A DNA stretch of 64,000 nucleotides from Streptomyces sp. JJ38 (lineage in GTDB: Bacteria; Actinomycetota; Actinomycetes; Streptomycetales; Streptomycetaceae): contig NZ_JABLSI010000015.1 in the NCBI RefSeq assembly GCF_019303475.1, forward strand, positions 641-64,640. The letters run 5' to 3'. This document shows, one piece after another, positions 57,587-64,000 of the stretch (position 1 is its first letter; each line of letters begins with the position of its first letter). The notes under the pieces were generated by a model. It was given only the letters and a program-made list of their open reading frames with translations, searched no databases and was not told where the DNA came from. The position numbers and the translations under genes were made by a program.

Positions 57587-58180
57587 ATGCACTCCGTGAC
57601 CGAACCCGTACCCCGCCGCGGCACCCCGCGCCCGGGTACGTCGAACGACGAGAAGGTGACCCGCTGGGCTCTCGCGGCCCAGCGGGGCGACCGGCTCGCG
57701 GCGGAACGCTTCGTCCGGGCGACCCACTGGGACGTCTGGCGCTTCGTCGCCCACCTCAGCGGGGACGTCCACGCGGCCGACGACCTCACCCAGGAGACGT
57801 TCGTCCGCGCCCTGCAGAGCCTCCACGGCTTCGCGGGACGCTCCTGCGCCCGGACCTGGCTGCTCACGATCGCCCGCCGGGTGGTCGTGGACCAGCGGCG
57901 CCGGGCGTCGGCCCGCCCGGCCATCGCCGACGTCGGCGACTGGCAGGCGGCCGTCGAGCGGACGCAGGACGAGGAGGACAGCGGCTTCGAGGAGCTGGTG
58001 GCCCTGCGCGACCTGATGGACGCGCTGGACCCGCCGCGGCGGCAGGCGTTCGTCCTCACCCAGCTCGTCGGGCTGTCCTACGCGGACACGGCGGAACTCG
58101 TGCGGTGCCCGGTGGGCACCGTGCGCTCCCGCGTGTCCCGGGCCCGGCGCGAGATGACCGCATCGATCAGGGCCGCGTAG
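57587..58180 (+). CDS. ECF RNA polymerase sigma factor
   Basis: 197 residues. Region 2: ALAAQRGDRLAAERFVRATHWDVWRFVAHLSGDVHAADDLTQETFVRALQSLHGFAG (core-binding DDLTQETF). Region 4: LRDLMDALDPPRRQAFVLTQLVGLSYADTAELVRCPVGTVRSRVSRARREMTASI. No adjacent anti-sigma gene is seen; a single Cys (RCPVG) occurs in region 4. Start ATG 57587 with GAAGGAACAGGG. Closed by a very strong terminator. Its neighbours (His/Met-rich membrane protein, copA operon) suggest a metal or envelope stress regulon, unproven. Confidence 0.95.
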   Translation: MHSVTEPVPRRGTPRPGTSNDEKVTRWALAAQRGDRLAAERFVRATHWDVWRFVAHLSGDVHAADDLTQETFVRALQSLHGFAGRSCARTWLLTIARRVVVDQRRRASARPAIADVGDWQAAVERTQDEEDSGFEELVALRDLMDALDPPRRQAFVLTQLVGLSYADTAELVRCPVGTVRSRVSRARREMTASIRAA

Positions 58181-58201
58181 GAGGCGCGGCCCCACGGTGA
58201 C

Positions 58202-58252
58202 GGTGCCCCGGGCCGTGGCCCGCCCACGGCGGGCCCCACGGCCCGGGGCACC
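58202..58252 (+). terminator. Very strong hairpin terminator after the ECF sigma gene
   Basis: A 17-bp outer stem (GGTGCCCCGGGCCGTGG and its complement) encloses a further CCCGCC/GGCGGG stem with a two-base bulge and a CAC loop. It begins 22 bases past the stop. Confidence 0.9.
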
Positions 58253-58303
58253 CCCGACCGAACGCAGAACCACGAGAAGGCAGAAGGAAAGGGTGAAGCA
58301 CGC

Positions 58304-59059
58304 ATGACACCGGAGATCGAGGCCGCCTTCGCGGCCCTGACCCAGGAGTACGGCCCCGGCGCTCTGGACCGGGTGGAACGCATGCTGGAGCCGGGCGGGG
58401 CCGAGCGCCATCCGCTCCAGGAGAAGACCCGCTGGGTGCTGCCCGGCATATCGCCCCGGCCCTGGCACGACCCGTACGAACACCCGGAGATCAAGCCGCT
58501 GGTGACGGCCCTGGAGACCCACCACGGGGCGATCCGGGAGGAGTTGGCGACCGCCTGGGCCGACCGGCGGGCCATGTTCGGCGACTACGAGCACTACCTG
58601 CAACGGCAGACGGACTGGCAGGCTCTCTACCTGTTCAAGGACGGTGCCACGGTGCCGTCCTCGGAGGCCGTCGTCCCGACGACCGCGCGGATCCTGCGGG
58701 AGCACGCCATCGAGCCGGGGCTGCTGTCACCGCTGCTGGAGTGCCACTTCTCCACCCTGCTCCCGGGAGCGGCCATCGCCCCGCACTGCGACCTGTGGAA
58801 CTTCACGATCAACCTCCACCTCGCCGTGGACATCCCGGAGGGCTGCGGCATCCGGGTCGCGGAGGAGACCCGCGCCTGGGAGCAGGGCAGGTGCCTGCTG
58901 TTCGACTACTCCTTCGAGCACGAGGCGTGGAACCACGGCACCGCACCGCGTACCTGCCTGCTGATGGACCTGTGGCACCCGGAGACGACCGAGTGCGAGC
59001 GGCGGGCGCTGACGGTGCTGGTCACCGAGGTGCGCAAGCTCATGGGCGAGACGTCATGA
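58304..59059 (+). CDS. Aspartyl/asparaginyl beta-hydroxylase-type Fe(II)/2-oxoglutarate oxygenase
   Basis: 251 residues. The double-stranded beta-helix carries iron ligands HCDLWNFTINLHLAVD (HxD-like first His with Asp two on) and FEHEAWNHG (distal His), and an RTCLLMDLWHP segment where the 2-oxoglutarate-binding Arg sits. The N-terminal part (GISPRPWHDPYEHPEIKPLVTALETHHGAIREEL) is typical of this family. Substrate could be a protein Asp/Asn or a free amino acid in a natural product. ATG 58304. Convergent with the copper genes, separated by a microsatellite-like repeat. Confidence 0.92.
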   Translation: MTPEIEAAFAALTQEYGPGALDRVERMLEPGGAERHPLQEKTRWVLPGISPRPWHDPYEHPEIKPLVTALETHHGAIREELATAWADRRAMFGDYEHYLQRQTDWQALYLFKDGATVPSSEAVVPTTARILREHAIEPGLLSPLLECHFSTLLPGAAIAPHCDLWNFTINLHLAVDIPEGCGIRVAEETRAWEQGRCLLFDYSFEHEAWNHGTAPRTCLLMDLWHPETTECERRALTVLVTEVRKLMGETS

Positions 59060-59115
59060 CCTCGTGGCCTCATGGCCTCGTCGCCTCATGGCCTCGTGGC
59101 CTCGTGGCCTCATGA
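59060..59115. repeat. 8-bp tandem repeat (CCTCRTGG) x7 between converging genes
   Basis: Seven consecutive 8-base units run from 59060: CCTCGTGG, CCTCATGG, CCTCGTCG, CCTCATGG, CCTCGTGG, CCTCGTGG, CCTCATGA. The array begins immediately after the hydroxylase stop and runs into the stop of the PCu(A)C gene, so its 3' end is part of that coding sequence. It is a candidate length-variable site; eight is not a multiple of three, so a unit change could alter the end of the copper protein. Confidence 0.9.
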
Positions 59116-59604
59116 GCGAGGGCGCGTGCGAGCGCCGTACTCCGCGATCGTCACGGTCGTGGCGACGGCCTCGATCTCGCCGCTGACGGCGAAGCGCAGG
59201 ACGAAGCGAACCGGCTGCCCGGGCACCAGCCCGGGCGGCCGGTTCAGCATGACGTTGCCCTGCCAGGGGTCCATGCGGACCTCCTGCCCGGCGGGCACGG
59301 CCACCGAGTCCAGCGGACGCATGGAACCGCCGCCGTCCCGGACGACGACACGGCTGAGCATGACGCCGTCCGGGACGTCGGGCGAGGACACGGACAGCAG
59401 CCGGTCGGCGCCCTCCCCCGTGTTCCGCAGGGTGAAGTAGGCCGAGCCCTGGCGGTCGTTGGTGGGCTCCAGGACCATGCCGTCGACGACGGCGATCTCC
59501 GGCCGGCCCTCGCCCGCGGCACCGGTGGCGGTGTAGAGGGTGAGCAGGAGCAGCGTGACGGCGGCGGCGCCGAGGGCGGTGAGCGCGGTGCGGACGGTGC
59601 TCAT
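59110..59604 (-). CDS. Copper chaperone PCu(A)C domain protein, exported
   Basis: 164 residues. An uncleaved or cleaved signal (TALTALGAAAVTLLLLTLYTATGAAG), then the PCu(A)C beta-barrel: VVDGMVLEPTNDRQGSAYFTLRNTGEGADRLLSVSSPDVPDGVMLSRVV...SMRPLDSVAVPAGQEVRMDPWQGNVMLNRPPGLVPGQPVRFVLRF. Met residues replace several of the usual His ligands; the core M...VML pattern remains. It delivers Cu(I) to cytochrome oxidase in relatives. It overlaps the copA stop by four bases. The stop lies within the tandem repeat. Confidence 0.88.
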   Translation of the reverse strand: MSTVRTALTALGAAAVTLLLLTLYTATGAAGEGRPEIAVVDGMVLEPTNDRQGSAYFTLRNTGEGADRLLSVSSPDVPDGVMLSRVVVRDGGGSMRPLDSVAVPAGQEVRMDPWQGNVMLNRPPGLVPGQPVRFVLRFAVSGEIEAVATTVTIAEYGARTRPRS

Positions 59605-62000
59605 GCGAGGCGGCTCCTGGCGGGCGGTGCGGGGCGGAGGCCGCGGCGGGCGGGGCGGAAGCCGCGCAGCCGCAGGCTGTTGCCGACGACGAGGAGGGAG
59701 CTGGCCGACATGGCGAGCCCCGCGAACATCGGCGTCAGCCAGCCGGTGGCGGCCAGCGGCACGGTGACGAGGTTGTAGCCGAAGGCCCACAGCAGGTTGG
59801 CGCGGATCGTGGCGAGCGTGGACCGGGTGAGCAGCACGGCGTCGGTGATGCCGTGCAGCCCGCCGTGCACGAGGGTGAAGTCCGCGGCGCCGATGGCGGC
59901 GTCGGTGCCGCTGCCCATGGCGATGCCGAGGTCGGCGGCGGCCAGGGCGGCGGCGTCGTTGACCCCGTCGCCCACCATGGCCACCCGTCGTCCCCCGGCG
60001 CGCAGTTCGGCGACCTTGGCCGCCTTGCCCTCGGGTGTGACCTCGGCGTGGACGGTGCGGATGCCGGCCTCGCGGGCGGCGGCCTCGGCGGCCGCGCGGG
60101 AGTCCCCGGAGACGAGTACGGGTTCGATGCCCTGGCGGCGGAGGGTGTCGACGGTCCGGTAGGCGTCGGGGCGCAGGGTGTCGCCGAGGGCGAGCACGGC
60201 CACGGGCCGGGCGTCGAACTCGACGACGACGGCGGTGCGTCCGGCCTCGTCCGCGCGGCGCAGGGCCAGGGTGAGGGGCTCGGGCAGGGCGCCGTTCGTC
60301 CGGGGACGCCGCACGGCCACCGTCCGGCCGCCGACGCGGCCGGTGACGCCGACGCCCGCCTCGGCCCGGAAGTCCTCCGCCGCGGGCAGGCGTTCGCCCG
60401 GCGCGAGGCGTTCGGCGGCGGCCACGACGGCCCTCCCCACGGGGTGTTCGGAGCCCGTCTCGACGGCCGCGGCGGCCCGGAGCACCTCGGCCTCGCCGGG
60501 GGCGTCGGGCTGGCCGTCCGCCGGGCCGCCGACCGTCGTCTCGTGCAGGGTCATGCGGCCGGTGGTGAGGGTGCCGGTCTTGTCGAAGAGCATGACGTCC
60601 ACGCGGCGCAGCCGCTCCAGCGCCTCCGGGCCGCGCACGAGGACGCCGAGCTGGGCGCCCCTCCCGGTGGCGGCGAGGAACGCGGTGGGGATGGCCAGAC
60701 CGAGGGCACAGGGGCAGGCGACGACGAGGACGGCGGCGGCGGCCGTCGCGGCGGCCGAGGCGTCCGCCCCGGCGCCGAGCCAGAACCCGCAGGTGGCGAC
60801 GGCGACGGCGAGGACGGCGGGGACGAAGACCATGGAGACGGCGTCGGCCAGCCGCTGGGCCCGCGCCTTGCGGGCCTGCGCGTCGGTGACGAGCCGGGTG
60901 ATGCGGGCGAGCTGGGTGTCGGCGCCCACCGCCGTCGCCCGGACGACCAGCAGCCCGGAGGAGTTGACGGCGGCGCCGACGACGGAGGTACCCGGCCCGG
61001 CCTCGACGGGGGCGCTCTCTCCGGTGACGAGGGAGAGGTCCAGCGTCGAGCGGCCGGAGACCACCTCGCCGTCGGTGGCCACCTTCTCCCCGGGCCGGAC
61101 GAGGAAGTGCCGCCCGACGCCGAGTTCGGCGACGGGGACCCGGGTGCCCGTTCCGGTCCCGGTGGAGCTGTCGTACAACTCGACGTCCCTGGCCCCGAGT
61201 TCTGCCAGGGCCCGCAGGGCGGCACCGGAACCGGAGCGGGCCCGCCCCTCCAGCCGGCGGCCCGCCAGCACGAACAGGGTGACGGCGACGGCGGCCTCCA
61301 GGTACACGTGCGGGGTGCCGTTGTCGGCCCGGGGGAAGGGCGAGAAGTCCATGCGCATGCCGGGGTCGCCGGCGCCGCCGAGGAAGAGGGCGTAGACGGA
61401 CCAGCCGTAGGAGGCGGCCACACCGAGGGAGACCAGGGTGTCCATGGTGGCCGTCCCGTGCCGCAGCCCGCTCAGCGCCCGCCGGTGGAAGGGGAGGGCG
61501 CTCCACAGCACGACGGGGGTGGACAGGGCGAAGCAGAGCCACTGCCAGGAGTCGAACTGGGCGGCGGGCACCATCGACAGGAAGATCACGGGGATGGCCA
61601 GGACCGCCGTCGCCAGGAGGCGGCGGTCCTCGTCGGTGTCGTCCCCAAAGTGGTGAGCGCTTGGGTCCGCCGGCTCGGGGGCCGTGGCCGCCGGTGCGCC
61701 GGAGCCCGCGGTCGCGGGCCCGGAGGCGTGCGGCCCGGAGGCCGCGGGCGGGGCGACAGGGCTGGCGGTGTAGCCGGCGTGCTCCACGGTGGCGACGAGG
61801 GTGTCCGCCGTGACCTCGGGCGCGTGGTCGACGTTGGCCCGTCCGGTCGCGAGGTTGACGCTCGCCGAGGTGACGCCGTCCAGCCGGGTCAGCTTGCGCT
61901 CGACGCGGCCGACGCAGGCGGCGCAGGTCATGCCGCCGACGAGCAGTTCGGTGACGACGAGTTCCTCCGGCTCCGCGGCGGCGGGAGACGCGGTGCTCAT
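59601..62000 (-). CDS. copA: Copper-exporting P1B-type ATPase CopA
   Basis: 799 residues. N-terminal heavy-metal domain with GGMTCAACV (Cys26, Cys29), a disordered Ala/Pro/Ser linker, eight membrane helices including VACPCALGL (CPC ion site), actuator TGES, phosphorylation DKTGTLTTGRM and nucleotide-binding/hinge SEHPVGRAV and MVGDGVNDAAAL. It exports Cu(I). It overlaps the preceding small gene by one base (TGATG) and the chaperone by four bases, so the three form one operon. No CsoR operator (TACCCCCTGGGGTA-like) was recognised upstream. Confidence 0.96.
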   Translation of the reverse strand: MSTASPAAAEPEELVVTELLVGGMTCAACVGRVERKLTRLDGVTSASVNLATGRANVDHAPEVTADTLVATVEHAGYTASPVAPPAASGPHASGPATAGSGAPAATAPEPADPSAHHFGDDTDEDRRLLATAVLAIPVIFLSMVPAAQFDSWQWLCFALSTPVVLWSALPFHRRALSGLRHGTATMDTLVSLGVAASYGWSVYALFLGGAGDPGMRMDFSPFPRADNGTPHVYLEAAVAVTLFVLAGRRLEGRARSGSGAALRALAELGARDVELYDSSTGTGTGTRVPVAELGVGRHFLVRPGEKVATDGEVVSGRSTLDLSLVTGESAPVEAGPGTSVVGAAVNSSGLLVVRATAVGADTQLARITRLVTDAQARKARAQRLADAVSMVFVPAVLAVAVATCGFWLGAGADASAAATAAAAVLVVACPCALGLAIPTAFLAATGRGAQLGVLVRGPEALERLRRVDVMLFDKTGTLTTGRMTLHETTVGGPADGQPDAPGEAEVLRAAAAVETGSEHPVGRAVVAAAERLAPGERLPAAEDFRAEAGVGVTGRVGGRTVAVRRPRTNGALPEPLTLALRRADEAGRTAVVVEFDARPVAVLALGDTLRPDAYRTVDTLRRQGIEPVLVSGDSRAAAEAAAREAGIRTVHAEVTPEGKAAKVAELRAGGRRVAMVGDGVNDAAALAAADLGIAMGSGTDAAIGAADFTLVHGGLHGITDAVLLTRSTLATIRANLLWAFGYNLVTVPLAATGWLTPMFAGLAMSASSLLVVGNSLRLRGFRPARRGLRPAPPARSRLA

Positions 62001-62245
62001 CAGTGCCCTCCTCCCCCGTGCCCCTGGCCCGTTCCCCGGCCGGGGGCGTCGGGGCTGTGCAGACCGGGCGCGACGGGCCCGGCGGCGGCGCCGGCCGCGT
62101 AGGACCCGGCGAACACGGCGGCGAGCAGCAGGAGGAACCCGGCAGCGGCGTGCCAGGCGGGGCGGGCGACCGCGGAGACGGTCCCCGTGCGCTCCCGGAG
62201 GCGGCCGGGCGCGGGGCCGGGCGCGGGGCCGGGCGGTGCGGGCAT
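62000..62245 (-). CDS. Small membrane protein opening the copper operon
   Basis: 81 residues: a Pro/Ala-rich basic N terminus, one membrane helix (AWHAAAGFLLLLAAVFAGSYAAGAAAGPV, ~residues 29-55) and a short extracytoplasmic tail ending in GHGGGGH, which could bind copper. Translationally coupled to copA. Such small proteins accompany copper ATPases in actinomycetes; role unknown. ATG 62245. Confidence 0.7.
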   Translation of the reverse strand: MPAPPGPAPGPAPGRLRERTGTVSAVARPAWHAAAGFLLLLAAVFAGSYAAGAAAGPVAPGLHSPDAPGRGTGQGHGGGGH

Positions 62246-62796
62246 GACGACGGCTCCCTTGCTTGCGGGCCCGGACCCGGTACGGCTCCCTCGATGCGAA
62301 GCCGAGACGGGCCGGTGGACGGCTCTGACGGCGGTTCAGGGGCCGCGCCAGGCTAATACGCGCCCGGCACCGAACACACACAGAACCGCCGGGCCGAATG
62401 CCGGATGGTCGCGGATATCCCGCCGTTCGGCTAAAATCCACCAAGCCTTCGGGAACTTTCCCGACACGCCATCCGACTTCCTCTGAATGGCCTGCGGAGA
62501 AGCCATCCGGGTTTCGGTCATTCCCCCCGACCGGACGGGGCTCCGTCCCAGTTCCCGGCGCTGGCTCATTCGTCTGGAAATCGCCGGACGCATACTCGCT
62601 AATACCGTTGCTCCGCAGCAATCCACAAGACGGGTTCCAGCCTGGCCGAAATCGTGTGACCTGTTTGCCCTCGAACTGGCGTCGGGCGACAGTGGAACGG
62701 CCGGAGCGGAAGCTTCGACAGTAATCCGGTGACGCTACCGACGTGATTCATGTCACCGAATTCTGCGGCACTTTTTGTGTTCAGGGGGAGAGCACG
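62246..62796. other. Divergent promoter region between the copper operon and the MFS gene
   Basis: 551 bases with lower GC than its surroundings and no convincing gene on either strand; an 81-residue plus-strand frame at 62487-62732 has no family features. A possible -10 for the copper side is TATTAG (minus strand, 62353-62358). TAAAAT (62432) is a possible -10 on the plus strand. TTGCT-CCGC-AGCAA (62608-62621) is a small inverted repeat. None is certain. Confidence 0.45.
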
Positions 62797-64000
62797 ATGG
62801 ATGGAGCGGAAGGCACGCGACCCGTGCCGTCCGACGCGCACCGGACGGCCGACCGAACGGGCCGCGGACGCGGAGGCGCACGGGCGCAGCTGGCGGTGCT
62901 CGCCGCAGCGCAGTTCGTCATCGCCGCCGACTACAACATCGTGCACGTCGCCCTGCCCAGCATCGGCACGGCAGCCGGCTTCTCCGAGCACGACCTCCAG
63001 TGGGTCGTCAGCGCCTACGTCGTCGTCACCGGCGGCTTCCTGCTGTTCGGCGGGCGCGCCGCCGATCTGCTGGGCAGGCGCCGGATGTTCGTGACCGCGG
63101 CGGTGCTGTACGCGGTGGCCTCCCTGGCCGGCGGCGCCACGGCGGAGCCCGGGGTGATCGTCGCCGCCCGCGCGGCCCAGGGGCTGGGCGGCGCTCTCCT
63201 GTTCCCCGCCACGCTCTCCCTCATCAGCACGCTGTTCGCCGAAGGCCCCGCCCGCAACCGGGCGCTCGCGGTGTGGGGTGCGATGGGTGCCTTCGGCCTG
63301 TGCGCCGGTTCGCTGGCCGGCGGGCTGCTCGTGGACGCCTTCGGCTGGGCGTCCGTCTTCTACGCCAACATCCCGCCCGCGCTGGCCATCGCGGCGGGAG
63401 CGCTGCTGCTCTTCCCGCCCGACGCCGCCCGGGAGCCCGGCCGCCGCTTCGACGCCCCCGGCGCCGTGGCGGTCACGGGCGGCGCGACGCTTCTCGTCTA
63501 CACCGTCGTACGCGGGCCCCAGTCCGGGTGGCTCAGCCCGGAGGTCCTCGGGTGCGGCGGGCTCGCCCTGCTGCTGCTCGCCGCCTACGCGCGGCGGGAG
63601 CGCCGCTTCGCGGACCCGCTCACGCCGCCGCGCCTGCTGCGGGCGGCGGGCGTGCGGACGGCCGTACCCACCGCGCTCGTCTTCGGCGCGACGTTCAGCG
63701 CGCTCCCCTACTTCCTCACCCTCTACCTCCAGCGCGTCGCCGGTCTGGAGCCGTTGGCCACCGGGGCCGCCTTCCTCTGGCCGGCCATCGTGGTGGCCGT
63801 CGGCGCCCGGGCCGGCGAGTGGGCGGTCGGCCGGTTCGACGCAGCGGCCCCGCTGCGCTACGGCCTGGCCTCGGGCGCGCTCGGCACCGCGCTGCTGGCC
63901 CTCGCCATGACCGAGGACGGCGGCTACCTCGCGTTGCTGCCCGGTCTCACCCTGCTCAGCCTGGCCCAGGGCGCGGTGTGGACGGCGCTGTGGATCGTCG
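62797..64000 (+). CDS. MFS transporter, DHA2 (14-helix) drug-exporter type, 3' truncated by window edge
   Basis: The frame is open to the last base (401 codons shown). An N-terminal charged stretch of ~28 residues precedes LAVLAAAQFVIAADYNIVHVALPSIG (motif D1-like). Further on: WVVSAYVVVTGGFLLFGGRAADLLGRRRMFV (motif A, GRAADLLGRRR), RAAQGLGGALLFPATLSLI, VWGAMGAFGLCAGSLAGGLLVDAFGWASVFYANIPPALAI (motif C). These fit multidrug/antibiotic exporters of the DHA2 family. ATG follows CAGGGGGAG. No resistance target or regulator is visible in the window. Confidence 0.95.
   Translation, partial: MDGAEGTRPVPSDAHRTADRTGRGRGGARAQLAVLAAAQFVIAADYNIVHVALPSIGTAAGFSEHDLQWVVSAYVVVTGGFLLFGGRAADLLGRRRMFVTAAVLYAVASLAGGATAEPGVIVAARAAQGLGGALLFPATLSLISTLFAEGPARNRALAVWGAMGAFGLCAGSLAGGLLVDAFGWASVFYANIPPALAIAAGALLLFPPDAAREPGRRFDAPGAVAVTGGATLLVYTVVRGPQSGWLSPEVLGCGGLALLLLAAYARRERRFADPLTPPRLLRAAGVRTAVPTALVFGATFSALPYFLTLYLQRVAGLEPLATGAAFLWPAIVVAVGARAGEWAVGRFDAAAPLRYGLASGALGTALLALAMTEDGGYLALLPGLTLLSLAQGAVWTALWIV

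Noticed and set aside
62246..62420. CsoR operator before the copper operon
   Set aside because: No sequence close to the G-rich CsoR palindrome was found on either strand.
62487..62732. 81-codon plus-strand frame before the MFS gene
   Set aside because: No family features, no convincing ribosome-binding site and it lies in the likely divergent promoter region.

Overview
The window is very high G+C actinobacterial DNA that reads as Streptomyces chromosome. The evidence is strong third-position GC in every real gene, GTG starts, futalosine-route menaquinone genes (mqnA, mqnC, mqnE), a WhiJ-type XRE regulator with DUF397 protein and anti-sigma-like ATPase, a HVDLCR-type cysteine leader peptide, a Rex-type operator, and a type I polyketide synthase. 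No rRNA, tRNA, CRISPR array, insertion sequence or phage was recognised. Species cannot be named from the sequence.

Layout. 1-8.8 kb: the 3' end of a modular polyketide cluster, with the tail of one PKS, a terminal PKS carrying a thioesterase, and an FAD monooxygenase. Both visible ketoreductase domains have lost catalytic residues, so the chain probably leaves the enzyme as a 3,5-dioxo thioester. 8.8-11 kb: a lone nuoD behind a Rex-type operator, then a truncated toxin-antitoxin remnant. 11-16.5 kb: secreted propeller-like protein, acetyltransferase, two-component system, NlpC/P60 cell-wall hydrolase. 16.7-23.6 kb: menaquinone genes (menJ-like reductase, menG, mqnC, mqnA) and a Ser/Thr kinase. 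23.7-35 kb: a cold-shock gene with a structured leader, small regulators, a second PIN remnant, a DUF3179/membrane-protein operon, a rhodanese/TetR pair around a perfect palindrome, a frameshifted hydrolase, a CPT-like kinase and a secreted EEP-fold enzyme.

35.5-39.3 kb is a three-gene island of unknown function with clearly lower G+C. Its large helical protein resembles WXG/LXG-type secretion-associated proteins. 39.6-48.9 kb holds regulators, membrane proteins, a CDF metal exporter next to a Cys/His-rich two-repeat protein, a long-chain acyl-CoA ligase and an ATPase_2-type protein. 49-54.3 kb: a DAACS transporter preceded by a three-cysteine leader peptide and an operator-like repeat (a probable sulfur-controlled uptake unit), then mqnE, an Lrp regulator and ubiX. 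54.4-62.3 kb: rhomboid, ECF sigma factor, Fe/2OG hydroxylase and a copper-export operon (small membrane protein, copA, PCu(A)C protein). The window ends inside an MFS (DHA2) exporter gene.

How the genes connect: mqnA, mqnC, mqnE, ubiX, menG and the menJ-like gene together cover much of menaquinone synthesis and side-chain modification. In Streptomyces as I recall them, the full complex I operon (nuoA-N) sits beside these genes. Here only nuoD and what looks like the operon's Rex operator remain, with the PKS cluster on the far side. Coordinates and translations come directly from the sequence. Family names are recognition from memory, with no database search.
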